64,000 nucleotides of DNA from Gelatiniphilus marinus (GTDB lineage: Bacteria > Bacteroidota > Bacteroidia > Flavobacteriales > Flavobacteriaceae). The notes beneath the pieces were generated by a model. That model worked only from the letters and a program-made list of their open reading frames with translations. It did not search any database and was not told the DNA's origin. Of the stretch, positions 38,363 through 46,696 are shown one piece after another; within the stretch, counting starts at the first letter, position 1, and the number at the start of each line of letters is the position of its first letter. The stretch lies in the NCBI RefSeq assembly GCF_042678305.1, contig NZ_JBHUDT010000002.1. The stretch is one strand, 5' to 3'. Both the position numbers and the translations under genes were made by a program.

Positions 38363-39909
38363 TAATTACAATATCTTTTTATTTCTGTGTATGCTTCACT
38401 TTTTCCTAATTCTCCTGCTCGTGATAAATCTTTACAACCTAATTCTTTTTCATTAAGTTTTATATGAGATAAACCTTTAATGTAAAGCGTGTTTGCATTT
38501 TCTTGAATTTTAATCGCTTTGGTTGCATCATTTATTGCCTTTCCATATTCTCCAGTATTATAATAAATCTCTGCTCTTGTATCCCAAATATACCATTTGC
38601 CCTTATCCAACTCAAGTGCTTTTGTTACAAATGGAATTGCTTTCTCAAACTGTTTTAATCCGACATAGGAATAAGCTTTATTATTATAAACTGTTGCTAA
38701 ATCATAGTTTTGACCTTTTGGATCTCCTTTTGTTATTAATAAATCATAATCGCTTATTGCTCCATAAAAATCGCCAACTTCAGATTTAGCCATAGCTCTG
38801 TAAAATAAAAAATCAGGTAATATTTCTTTATTAGTTTTCGCAGATTTGGTAATATCTGAAATTGCTTCACTATAATTTCTTGACAAATAGTTTGCTGTTC
38901 CTCTTAATCCATAAAGTAATTCATTTCCTTCGTTACCAATAGATTTATCAATTAATGCAATTCCTTCTTTGTATTTTCCGTTTTGCAGTAATTTGTAAAT
39001 GGCTTGTAAATCAACGTTTGGTTTTGAATTACCACTTTTATTTAACGGTTTGGTTTCTTGTTTTTGTCCTGAATATGGATTTTTATAATAATTTTTATTC
39101 TTTATACTTTCTAAATATTGTTCTGCTGGCTCAAAGTCTTTTACTTTCTTTAGATATTTTTTAGCTTTTTTGTAATCGCCTTTGAAGTAGTAACCTAGTC
39201 CGTGAAAATAATTAGTCAAATTATTTGGTGTCCAAATACTTTCTGATGTGTAAATCACATTACTATATTGATTGCTAGACATCATATTTTTATAATATTC
39301 AGTCAATTCGTTAAACATATCTTCTCGCCACTCTGATTTTTTACCCATTATTCTGTCACATTTAACAGACATATTATAAGCATCAATTATTCTGTCTTTG
39401 TGATAATATGCAACGCTTTTAATTTGATAGGCTAATGCAAAATTTGGTTGAATTTTTAATAAACTATTTGCATCTCCAATTGCGGAATCATAATTACCAT
39501 TGGATATGTTTTCTGTTGCTCGTTTAGAAATTGTAGTTATAGCTTTTATTTTCAGATTAGTAATATCTGTATTTGAGTAACCACCACTTGCAAAATCAAC
39601 AAATTTTGGTTTTGCTGTTTTATATCTTGTTCTGTTTGTTGTTGTAGATGAATTTGAAGAATTGTTCGATTTTCTGGCACTTAAACCCATTTGAAAACCA
39701 CGATTGTAACCATCAGTATAACTATCGGAACTTTCTCCAACTTTCGGAATAGGTGCAATTGGTGGAATTGGGTCAATACAACCAACTCCTTGGTCTTGAC
39801 AATATCCTTTTTTATATCCTGTATTAAATCCGTTTGTGAATTTATTTTGAGCGAACAAAAAATTCGCTGTAAGAAATAATGTTATGATAAGTAATGTCGT
39901 TCGTTTCAT
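38362..39909 (-). CDS. Exported TPR-repeat protein of accessory module 2
   Basis: 515 residues with a signal peptide (MKRTTLLIITLFLTANFLFA), then two Gly/Tyr-rich short repeats (NGFNTGYKKGYCQ and DGYNRGFQMGLSARK) and a Ser/Asn/Thr-rich linker. A long tetratricopeptide array follows (from about residue 130: 'AIGDANSLLKIQPNFALAYQ', 'GDYKKAKKYLKKVKDFEPA', 'GEYGKAINDATKAIKIQEN'). It probably serves as an exported protein-interaction scaffold; the partner is unknown. Its ATG lies only 2 bp from the conserved right end element, so no room remains for a normal promoter between the two. Confidence 0.75.
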   Translation of the reverse strand: MKRTTLLIITLFLTANFLFAQNKFTNGFNTGYKKGYCQDQGVGCIDPIPPIAPIPKVGESSDSYTDGYNRGFQMGLSARKSNNSSNSSTTTNRTRYKTAKPKFVDFASGGYSNTDITNLKIKAITTISKRATENISNGNYDSAIGDANSLLKIQPNFALAYQIKSVAYYHKDRIIDAYNMSVKCDRIMGKKSEWREDMFNELTEYYKNMMSSNQYSNVIYTSESIWTPNNLTNYFHGLGYYFKGDYKKAKKYLKKVKDFEPAEQYLESIKNKNYYKNPYSGQKQETKPLNKSGNSKPNVDLQAIYKLLQNGKYKEGIALIDKSIGNEGNELLYGLRGTANYLSRNYSEAISDITKSAKTNKEILPDFLFYRAMAKSEVGDFYGAISDYDLLITKGDPKGQNYDLATVYNNKAYSYVGLKQFEKAIPFVTKALELDKGKWYIWDTRAEIYYNTGEYGKAINDATKAIKIQENANTLYIKGLSHIKLNEKELGCKDLSRAGELGKSEAYTEIKRYCN

Positions 39910-39911
39910 AT

Positions 39912-40001
39912 GTTTGCTAATGGTTTGCGGATATGCGCCTGTTTCAATGGCTTATATCCACCGTTAAACGAAGTTAGTTAATTTTTCTGACAAAGTCAAG
40001 T
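39912..40001. repeat. Right end element (D) of accessory module 2
   Basis: Starts GTTTGCTAATGGT (39912-39924), contains the 31-bp core identical to module 1 (39929-39959; GGATAT...ATATCC dyad), then ACCGTTAAACGAA (39960-39972), the perfect inverted copy of 37932-37944. Homology to element C continues to ACAAAGTCAAGT (39990-40001). Confidence 0.7.
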
Positions 40002-40020
40002 CTAAAAAAATAAAAACCAT

Positions 40021-41259
40021 CTACCTCTCAACCGCCGTTAGCTCCGCAATTTTACAAATCACTTCGGTGGCTTTTATCATACTTTCAACGGGCAGGTACT
40101 CGTAACGCCCATGAAAATTATGTCCGCCCGCAAAAATATTAGGGCATGGTAATCCCATATAGCTTAGCTGCGAGCCGTCGGTACCACCGCGAATGGCTTT
40201 AATTAGCGGCTCAATATCCAATTGTTTCATGGCTTCTTCGGCAATATCAACAATATGCATTACGGGCTCTATTTTTTCTTTCATGTTGTAATATTGGTCT
40301 TTTATTTCCACCATAATGGCTTCGGTGCCGTATTGCGAATTAAGCTCGTTTGCCAATTTTTCAAATAAGGCTTTTCGAGCCTCGAATTTTTCTCTGTCGT
40401 GGTCGCGAATAATATATTCTAAAACAGTTTCCTCAACTTTCCCGCTCATATTGCTTAAATGGAAAAACCCTTGATAACCTTCAGTGTGTTCGGGGGTTTC
40501 TAATCTGGGCAGCGAATTAATAAATTCGGTAGCGATGTACATGGAATTTATGAGTTTACCTTTGGCATATCCGGGATGCACAATTTTTCCTTTCACTTTT
40601 ACTTTCGCACTGGCGGCATTAAAATTTTCGTATTCCAGTTCGCCAATTTGACTGCCATCCATGGTGTAGGCCCAATCTGCACCAAACTTTTTCACATCAA
40701 ATTTATGTGCACCACGACCAATTTCTTCATCTGGCGTAAAACCAACGCGTATTTTGCCGTGTTTAATGTCTGGGTTGTTAATTAAATATTCCATGGCCGA
40801 AACAATTTCGCAAATACCCGCTTTATCGTCGGCACCCAAAAGCGTTGTGCCATCGGTAGTAATTAAGGTTTGCCCTGTGTATTGGCGCAAATCATCAAAA
40901 TAATCTGGCGATAATACAATGTTTTCTTCTTTATTTAATAAGATATCGCCACCGTGATAATTCTCAAAAATCTGTGGCTTTACATTGGCACCCGTAAAAT
41001 CTGGTGAGGTATCAAAATGCGCAATAAACCCTATGGTTGGTACCTCGTGTTCTACATTACTTGGTAGGGTGGCCATAATATAGGCGTTATCGTCAATAGT
41101 TACCTCTTGCATACCAATTTCTTTAAGCTCTTTGGCTAATTTGTTGGCTAAATCCCACTGTTTTTTTGTGCTTGGTGTACTGTTTGAATTGGGATCGGAT
41201 TCGGTATCAATAGTTGCGTAACTAATAAACCGTTTTATAAGGCGTTCTTTTGAAATCAT
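40021..41259 (-). CDS. pepT: Peptidase T (tripeptidase)
   Basis: Cytoplasmic dizinc aminotripeptidase of the M20 family, 412 residues. Metal-site motifs: 'GFIAHFDTSPDFTG' (first His/Asp), 'TDGTTLLGADDKAGI' (bridging Asp), 'GFTPDEEIGRGA' (catalytic Glu pair), 'TMDGSQIGELEYENFNAA', and the C-terminal 'GGTDGSQLSYMGLPCPNIFAGGHNFHG' with the last His. Length and order are canonical. The stop lies 20 bp from the right end element of module 2. Confidence 0.95.
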   Translation of the reverse strand: MISKERLIKRFISYATIDTESDPNSNSTPSTKKQWDLANKLAKELKEIGMQEVTIDDNAYIMATLPSNVEHEVPTIGFIAHFDTSPDFTGANVKPQIFENYHGGDILLNKEENIVLSPDYFDDLRQYTGQTLITTDGTTLLGADDKAGICEIVSAMEYLINNPDIKHGKIRVGFTPDEEIGRGAHKFDVKKFGADWAYTMDGSQIGELEYENFNAASAKVKVKGKIVHPGYAKGKLINSMYIATEFINSLPRLETPEHTEGYQGFFHLSNMSGKVEETVLEYIIRDHDREKFEARKALFEKLANELNSQYGTEAIMVEIKDQYYNMKEKIEPVMHIVDIAEEAMKQLDIEPLIKAIRGGTDGSQLSYMGLPCPNIFAGGHNFHGRYEYLPVESMIKATEVICKIAELTAVER

Positions 41260-41361
41260 TTTATAGTAGTTTGAGTGAAATAATTAATAGCTCATTATGG
41301 GTATAAAGTTACGACTTATAAGTTTTTTAGCTTTTAAATTGCCCATTTTTTTAAATAGAAT

Positions 41362-41369
41362 TACTTTTG
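41362..41369 (+). promoter_or_regulatory. pyrD -7 box TACTTTTG
   Basis: Exact TAnnTTTG with TTG at 41339-41341 (20-bp spacer). The ATG follows 15 bp later. Confidence 0.55.
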
Positions 41370-41384
41370 CGCAAATATTGACTG

Positions 41385-42419
41385 ATGTACAAATTATTAC
41401 TGCGCCCGCTATTCTTTTTATTCGACCCCGAAAAGATTCATCATTTTACGTTTTCGTTAATAAAATTCACTTCTAAAATACCTGGATTTGCTTCCATATT
41501 TAAAAGTTTGTATGTGGTAAACGATAAACGATTAGAACGAAAATTATTCGGTTTAACTTTTAAAAACCCAGTGGGATTAGCAGCAGGTTTCGATAAAAAT
41601 GCGGTGCTTTACAACGAGTTGGCAAACTTTGGGTTTGGGTTTATTGAAATTGGTACGGTAACGCCAAAGGCCCAAGCCGGCAACCCCAAAAAACGATTGT
41701 TTAGATTGAAAGATGACCAAGGCATTATTAACCGCATGGGTTTTAATAACGAAGGGCTACAAGCTGCAATTACGCAATTAAAAAAAAATAAAGGCAAACT
41801 GATTGTTGGCGGAAATATTGGTAAAAACACGCAAACAAAACCTGAGGATTACACCAAGGATTATTTGGAGTGCTTTAATGCCTTGCATCCTTTTGTTGAT
41901 TATTTTGTGCTAAATGTAAGCTGCCCAAATGTGGGAAGCCATGCCAAGTTAAACGATAAAGATTATTTGGAGGAATTGATAGGTGACGTACAAAAAGCGA
42001 ATACAGATTTTGAAAACCAAAAACCCATCCTATTAAAAATTGCACCGGATTTAAACGATAATCAGTTGGATGAAATTATTCAATTGGTTGCCGATACCAA
42101 ACTAGATGGCGTTATTGCCAGCAATACCTCGATGGATAGAAGTAATTTGAAAGCCACTAAAGAACAGTTGGAAACCATTGGAAATGGTGGTTTAAGCGGG
42201 CAACCCATAAAAGAAAAAAGTACGCAAACCATTAAATATTTATCTGAAAAAAGCAATAAAGCCTTCCCTATTATTGGTGTTGGCGGTGTACATTCTGCCG
42301 AAGATGCGCTCGAAAAAATACGTGCAGGAGCAGATTTAATTCAAGTTTATACGGGCTTTATTTATGAAGGCCCGCGATTGATTAAAGCGATAAACAAAGC
42401 GATTTTAAAAGAAAGCTGA
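41385..42419 (+). CDS. pyrD: Quinone-dependent dihydroorotate dehydrogenase
   Basis: Oxidises dihydroorotate to orotate in pyrimidine synthesis at the inner membrane face, passing electrons to quinone (class 2). 344 residues with the N-terminal membrane-associating helix region (LLLRPLFFLFDPEKIHHFTF). FMN/substrate motifs: 'NPVGLAAGFDKNA', 'GFGFIEIGTVTPKAQ-GNPKKRLFRL', 'NRMGFNN-G', 'VLNVSCPN', 'PILLKIAPDL', 'GGLSGQPI', 'PIIGVGGV-SAEDA' and 'LIQVYTGFIYEGP'. The catalytic Ser in NVSCPN is typical of class 2. Confidence 0.96.
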   Translation: MYKLLLRPLFFLFDPEKIHHFTFSLIKFTSKIPGFASIFKSLYVVNDKRLERKLFGLTFKNPVGLAAGFDKNAVLYNELANFGFGFIEIGTVTPKAQAGNPKKRLFRLKDDQGIINRMGFNNEGLQAAITQLKKNKGKLIVGGNIGKNTQTKPEDYTKDYLECFNALHPFVDYFVLNVSCPNVGSHAKLNDKDYLEELIGDVQKANTDFENQKPILLKIAPDLNDNQLDEIIQLVADTKLDGVIASNTSMDRSNLKATKEQLETIGNGGLSGQPIKEKSTQTIKYLSEKSNKAFPIIGVGGVHSAEDALEKIRAGADLIQVYTGFIYEGPRLIKAINKAILKES

Positions 42420-42502
42420 TTTATTTTTTTCTTTAGGAATTGATGTTTTTGAAACTTACTTTTTTTGGAATTTAGAGTTTTCCTTTTTTGTAATTTCAAT
42501 AT

Positions 42503-44428
42503 TTATTTGATGATTTTTTTTAGAACCCTTGACTTGCCATCATTTAAAATAAGCAGGTAGGTTCCAGAAGATAAACTGCTCACATCTATGGGGCGATTTG
42601 AAACTGTACCAGATAAAAACGTTTGCCCCACTAAATTAGAGATTTCATAGATTGAAACTAGTTCTGTATCATTAGCCTTTATATAAAGCAAATCATTTTT
42701 AACAGGGTTTGGATACACTTTAAACATCTCGTCTGATATTGGTATGTAAATGGTTTTAATAAACACATCGTCTATGGCAATATCGCCTTCCCAACTGGAA
42801 CCTCTAACAGCTCTAAATCTAACTTTTATAGTTTGATTTGTGTACTGTGATAAATCGACAGATTTGGTTAAAAACGCATCACTTTGATTGTTTTGCTGGC
42901 TTCCAATAATAGCAGGAATTACATCATTAATATAGCCGGTTTCGGTTTTTAAATCTACGTGCAATGCGCCAATGCCATTTCCAAACATGTGGTAGGCAAA
43001 TTCAAGTTCAGAGTTTTCTTTATCAATCGTGAAACAAGGCGAAATAAATTCGGTTACATCGCCCGGTTCTGCTCCCGATGCTTCGGCGTAAATGTATTTT
43101 CCTAAAATTTCATTGGATGAATTGTCATTATTTGGACCGGTGTTTTCTGTTGCTGTTTCGCCAAAATTAACATGCCAGTTATACCCGTTTTTTGATGCAT
43201 CTTTGGTAGTCCAACCTTTATCGCCCGCTATCTTAAAATCATCAAAATCTTCGTTTAGCCAATGGGGTTGTGTGCCAACTTTAATATATTGCGAATAGGT
43301 TTTACTTATAGATTTCGCTTTGTTTGAAACTCGTAGTGTTACATCGTAAATCCCAGTATTAAAAGTATGTGTTGGGTTTTGGGTAGTATAATCTATTAAG
43401 CCATCAGAATTTATATCCCATTCCCATTTGGTTATATTTTTGCAATTGCTTTTAAACTGCACGGTTAAATCTTCGTTACAAGTTTGGCTAACATTAGTTG
43501 TGAAATCGGCATTAAACGATGGGCAGGACAAATAGCTTTTGTTTGTTATAAAAAAGGCATACATACGCGCTAATTGTTGCTGAGTAAAATGGGTTCGGCA
43601 TCCTTTTTTAGCGTACGACATGATGTTTTGTGTGTCTGGATTAAATACATTTCCGTTAGCATCGGTTTCTGTTCCGGTATATTCGCAAAAATTATTTACG
43701 TTTTGGTTTGTAAGCATGGGGTCTGCAGGTGTATCGCATATACCATCGCCGGTGGTGTCGCAGTTACTGCCATCTGCCAACTCGGTTGTTAAGCTGTCGT
43801 TTTTTGGTCCGTGGGTATGGATTAACGAGAAAAAATGCCCCATTTCGTGCGCCAATGATGAGCTGTTGGTAGCACAATCGTTTTTTATAACAATAATATC
43901 TTTTTTTGTTTCATTATTGCTATAACCACAAATGCTTTCGTTGGAAGTGTTTAAAACATAATCCGTAAAATATATATTTATTAATCCGGTAACATTGTTT
44001 TTTTCTATAAGGTTTTCTTCATCGTTTTTGCTGTATTGGCATAAGGTATCGCTATCAATATAATTTATTCCATCGCATAAAAAAAATTCCATAAAGGCAT
44101 CTTTGTAGATGTTGTTTAGATTGGAAATAGCCTCGTTTAATTGAGTAGCACTTATTCCGCCAGAACCATCGGAATGTCTTATAATATGGGCTTTTACAGG
44201 AATGGCGTTTACGGTTTTGGCAAAAGTACTGCCTTTGCTGTGTTTAGCATTTAAAAATTCTTGCTCTACCGTTTTAAGCTGAGGCTTTATTTTTTGAAAG
44301 TTTTTTAAGTATGCTTCAGAAGTTATAGTGCCACAATTGGTTTCTGCATTTTGACTGTGAAGAATACTGCAAATTGTAAGGCATACAAAAGAAAAAAGAT
44401 ATTTAATTCTTGGGGCTAAAATATTCAT
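42503..44428 (-). CDS. T9SS-exported M43-type zinc metalloprotease
   Basis: 641 residues from the ATG at 44428; the frame continues upstream only to a TTG near the promoter, and starting here gives a good signal peptide (NILAPRIKYLFSFVCLTICS). The zinc motif HEMGHFFSLIHTHG is the extended HExxHxxxxxH of metzincins and resembles M43 cytophagalysins, with the Met-turn in 'NIMSYAKKGCRTHFTQQQ'. After it come a PKD-like domain ('SNCKNITKWEWDINSDGLIDYTTQNPTHTF'), a MAM/jelly-roll-like domain ('ASGAEPGDVTEFISPCF', 'ELEFAYHMFG') and a T9SS sorting domain at the C-terminus (VYPNPVKNDLLYI...LKKIIK). A secreted protein-degrading role is likely. Confidence 0.88.
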   Translation of the reverse strand: MNILAPRIKYLFSFVCLTICSILHSQNAETNCGTITSEAYLKNFQKIKPQLKTVEQEFLNAKHSKGSTFAKTVNAIPVKAHIIRHSDGSGGISATQLNEAISNLNNIYKDAFMEFFLCDGINYIDSDTLCQYSKNDEENLIEKNNVTGLINIYFTDYVLNTSNESICGYSNNETKKDIIVIKNDCATNSSSLAHEMGHFFSLIHTHGPKNDSLTTELADGSNCDTTGDGICDTPADPMLTNQNVNNFCEYTGTETDANGNVFNPDTQNIMSYAKKGCRTHFTQQQLARMYAFFITNKSYLSCPSFNADFTTNVSQTCNEDLTVQFKSNCKNITKWEWDINSDGLIDYTTQNPTHTFNTGIYDVTLRVSNKAKSISKTYSQYIKVGTQPHWLNEDFDDFKIAGDKGWTTKDASKNGYNWHVNFGETATENTGPNNDNSSNEILGKYIYAEASGAEPGDVTEFISPCFTIDKENSELEFAYHMFGNGIGALHVDLKTETGYINDVIPAIIGSQQNNQSDAFLTKSVDLSQYTNQTIKVRFRAVRGSSWEGDIAIDDVFIKTIYIPISDEMFKVYPNPVKNDLLYIKANDTELVSIYEISNLVGQTFLSGTVSNRPIDVSSLSSGTYLLILNDGKSRVLKKIIK

Positions 44429-44446
44429 TTGGGGCAAACATTTTTT

Positions 44447-44475
44447 CAAATGTATAGCGATAAGAATATTACAAA
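44447..44475 (-). promoter_or_regulatory. Promoter of the M43 protease gene
   Basis: TTTG (minus strand 44475-44472), 17 bp, TACATTTG (44454-44447), then 18 bp to the ATG at 44428. Both elements match the Bacteroidota consensus. Confidence 0.65.
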
Positions 44476-44533
44476 CAATAAAAACGTTTAAGCGTTAAGT
44501 TTTATCGGTTAGATTAAAAAAAACACCTCGTTT

Positions 44534-45493
44534 TTAGTTAATTACCAACTTTTTGGTGGTGGTGCTATTGGCTGTTTTTATATTTAAAAGATAAACGCCT
44601 TTGTTTAAATGTGTTAAATCGATGTTTAATTTCGAGAGCCCTTTTTTAACCGGAATATCTTTAACCAATCGCCCTAAGATATTGTAAATTGAAGCAGATA
44701 TTAAATCTTTGTTTTTAAGGTTTGAAAGTGTTATTTTTCCTTTTGAAGGGTTTGGATGAATTGATACATTTTCTAAATCGTTAATATTATCAAGACTTAA
44801 AGTGGAATCTATGTAATTAAAGGTAACCGTACCAATTCTGTGGCTCATATTGGTGTTCACGCCATCAAAAGGCGCCATGTCTAATAGGCTTGTAATAACG
44901 TCCTTCGGATTTGTAGCTGCATTATTTCCAGAATAGCCGTTGCCTTCTTCTGTACCTGCATCGTACGGAAACACATCAACGGTATAAGTGGTTTTCCATC
45001 CGTTGTTTATGGCATGGTTTCCGGACCTTAAATTTTCGCTATTAACGGCTATAAACCAATCTGGACTGGGGGCAATCATTGAAGCAAGACTCACGAAAGG
45101 ATAATCTGAACTTACCTGGATACTTGTTGTAATGGTGCCTTGTGCCGCATTTAAACCGTTGCCAATTATAAATTTATCGGCATCTGTATTTGCGGTTACT
45201 TCACTTTCAAAAGCACTAGTGAGACCTTCTTCTGCTATCAATTCTATTCCAGCCGAGGCCGCTGTTCCCATTTCTAATATCGAGTTTGCGGTTTGGTGCG
45301 TAGCAATAGCTATGGGCGACCAATGCGGATTGCTTGGTAAGGGGATGCTGCTTATGCCATTAGTGGCATCTGCTGCGGGAGTTTCCCAAAAACTCTCAAA
45401 AACAATAGTGTAATTGGCAATACTTTGGGCGTAGAAATTAGGTGTAATAAGTAAGCACAGTACTAAGACTGTATGAGAAGTAAAGTTTTTCAT
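44534..45493 (-). CDS. T9SS-exported spondin-domain protein
   Basis: 319 residues. After a signal peptide (ending NFYAQS) residues about 25-225 resemble the N-terminal spondin domain found in some bacterial secreted proteins: 'Y-IVFESFWE', 'PLPSNPHWSPIAIATHQ', 'ILEMGTAASAGIELIAEEG', 'SSDYPFVSLASMIAPSPDWFIAV', 'WKTTYTVDVFPYDAGTEEG'. The final ~70 residues (VSIHPNPSKGKITL...TTKKLVIN) are a T9SS sorting domain. Spondin folds bind calcium or extracellular matrix in animals; the ligand here is unknown. Adjacent to and co-oriented with the M43 protease gene. Confidence 0.75.
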   Translation of the reverse strand: MKNFTSHTVLVLCLLITPNFYAQSIANYTIVFESFWETPAADATNGISSIPLPSNPHWSPIAIATHQTANSILEMGTAASAGIELIAEEGLTSAFESEVTANTDADKFIIGNGLNAAQGTITTSIQVSSDYPFVSLASMIAPSPDWFIAVNSENLRSGNHAINNGWKTTYTVDVFPYDAGTEEGNGYSGNNAATNPKDVITSLLDMAPFDGVNTNMSHRIGTVTFNYIDSTLSLDNINDLENVSIHPNPSKGKITLSNLKNKDLISASIYNILGRLVKDIPVKKGLSKLNIDLTHLNKGVYLLNIKTANSTTTKKLVIN

Positions 45494-45589
45494 GAGAATT
45501 GTAGTTTATTGGTTTTATAATGATTTAAGTCTTATTAAATTACTGCACCTTACAAAATAATAGTATTTTTATCGTCCATTTTTTTTTTG

Positions 45590-46459
45590 ATGTCAATGTC
45601 TAAAAAAGTAAAGATAATCGAGTGCCCGCGCGATGCTATGCAGGGTATAAAAACGTTTATTCCAACGGCTAGTAAAGTGCAATACATTCAATCGTTACTG
45701 CGCGTGGGTTTCGATACCATAGATTTTGGTAGCTTTGTATCGCCAAAAGCCATACCGCAAATGGTTGATACCGGAGCGGTTTTATCGCAACTCGATTTAA
45801 GCAAAACCATTAGTAAATTGTTGGCCATTGTTGTAAACCAAAGAGGAGCTACAGAGGCATCCATCCATAAAGAAATAGATTATTTAGGATACCCGTTTTC
45901 AATTTCAGAAAACTTTCAAATGCGGAACACCCATAAAACTATTGCCGAATCTATATTAATTTTAGATGATATTTTAAACCTAGCAGATAAAACCAATAAA
46001 GAAGTGGTGGTTTATATTTCTATGGGATTTGGCAACCCTTATGGCGACCCTTGGAATGTTAATATAGTGGGCGAGTGGACGGAGCGTTTACATAAAATGG
46101 GGGTAAAGATCTTATCGTTAAGCGATACGGTTGGCACATCGATTCCTGAAAATATTAGCTATTTATTTTCTCATTTAATACCACAGTATCCGCATATAGA
46201 ATTTGGTGCCCATTTGCACACTACACCAAGCACTTGGTTTGAAAAGGTAGATGCCGCCTACAAAGCGGGATGTTTACGTTTTGATGGTGCCATACAAGGT
46301 TTTGGAGGCTGCCCCATGGCCAAAGACGAACTTACAGGCAATATGCCAACCGAGAAACTATTGTCTTACTTTACCTCGCAAAAAAACAATAGTTTAAACG
46401 CACTTAGTTTTGAGAGCGCTTACAACGAAGCTTCAAAAATATTTAATAATTATTACTGA
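45590..46459 (+). CDS. mvaB: Hydroxymethylglutaryl-CoA lyase
   Basis: Cleaves HMG-CoA to acetyl-CoA and acetoacetate at the end of leucine breakdown. TIM-barrel HMGL-like enzyme: 'IIECPRDAMQGIKTFIPTASKVQYI' at the start (catalytic Arg and Asp), 'FGSFVSPKAIPQM', 'SLSDTVGTSIP', 'FGAHLHTTPSTW', and the active-site loop signature GAIQGFGGCPMAKDELTGNM with its cysteine. About 289 residues. The start may be the ATG at 45590 or at 45596 (MSKKVKIIE); the preceding TTG is not needed. Confidence 0.92.
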   Translation: MSMSKKVKIIECPRDAMQGIKTFIPTASKVQYIQSLLRVGFDTIDFGSFVSPKAIPQMVDTGAVLSQLDLSKTISKLLAIVVNQRGATEASIHKEIDYLGYPFSISENFQMRNTHKTIAESILILDDILNLADKTNKEVVVYISMGFGNPYGDPWNVNIVGEWTERLHKMGVKILSLSDTVGTSIPENISYLFSHLIPQYPHIEFGAHLHTTPSTWFEKVDAAYKAGCLRFDGAIQGFGGCPMAKDELTGNMPTEKLLSYFTSQKNNSLNALSFESAYNEASKIFNNYY

Positions 46460-46519
46460 TTGAAATAAAACGCAGACAAAGGCATAATGGAACATTTTGA
46501 CCAGAAATTATACAATTTA

Positions 46520-46560
46520 AAACCCCTGCAATCGAATACACTTTGCAGGGGTTTATTTTA
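46520..46560 (+). terminator. Terminator after mvaB
   Basis: 12-bp perfect stem AAACCCCTGCAA (46520-46531) / TTGCAGGGGTTT (46543-46554) followed by ATTTTATT. Downstream to 46696 there is only spacer with a short heptad-like run (TAGCTTG-TAACTTG-TAATAGC, 46672-46692). Confidence 0.85.
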
Positions 46561-46696
46561 TTAAGTTCTTTATTAAACAATAAAACGGTAATGATATGCT
46601 ATTACAGGCTAAAAGGCGTCAATGCCAAAGCAAGCCTACAGTGGTTTCCGCTATATGTTTTTTAGTTTTAATAGCTTGTAACTTGTAATAGCGTTA

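Noticed and set aside
37932..40001. Calling the module ends true integron attC sites
   Set aside because: The inner box GTTAGCA does not meet GTTRRRY, the ends are inverted relative to each other and no integron integrase is present.
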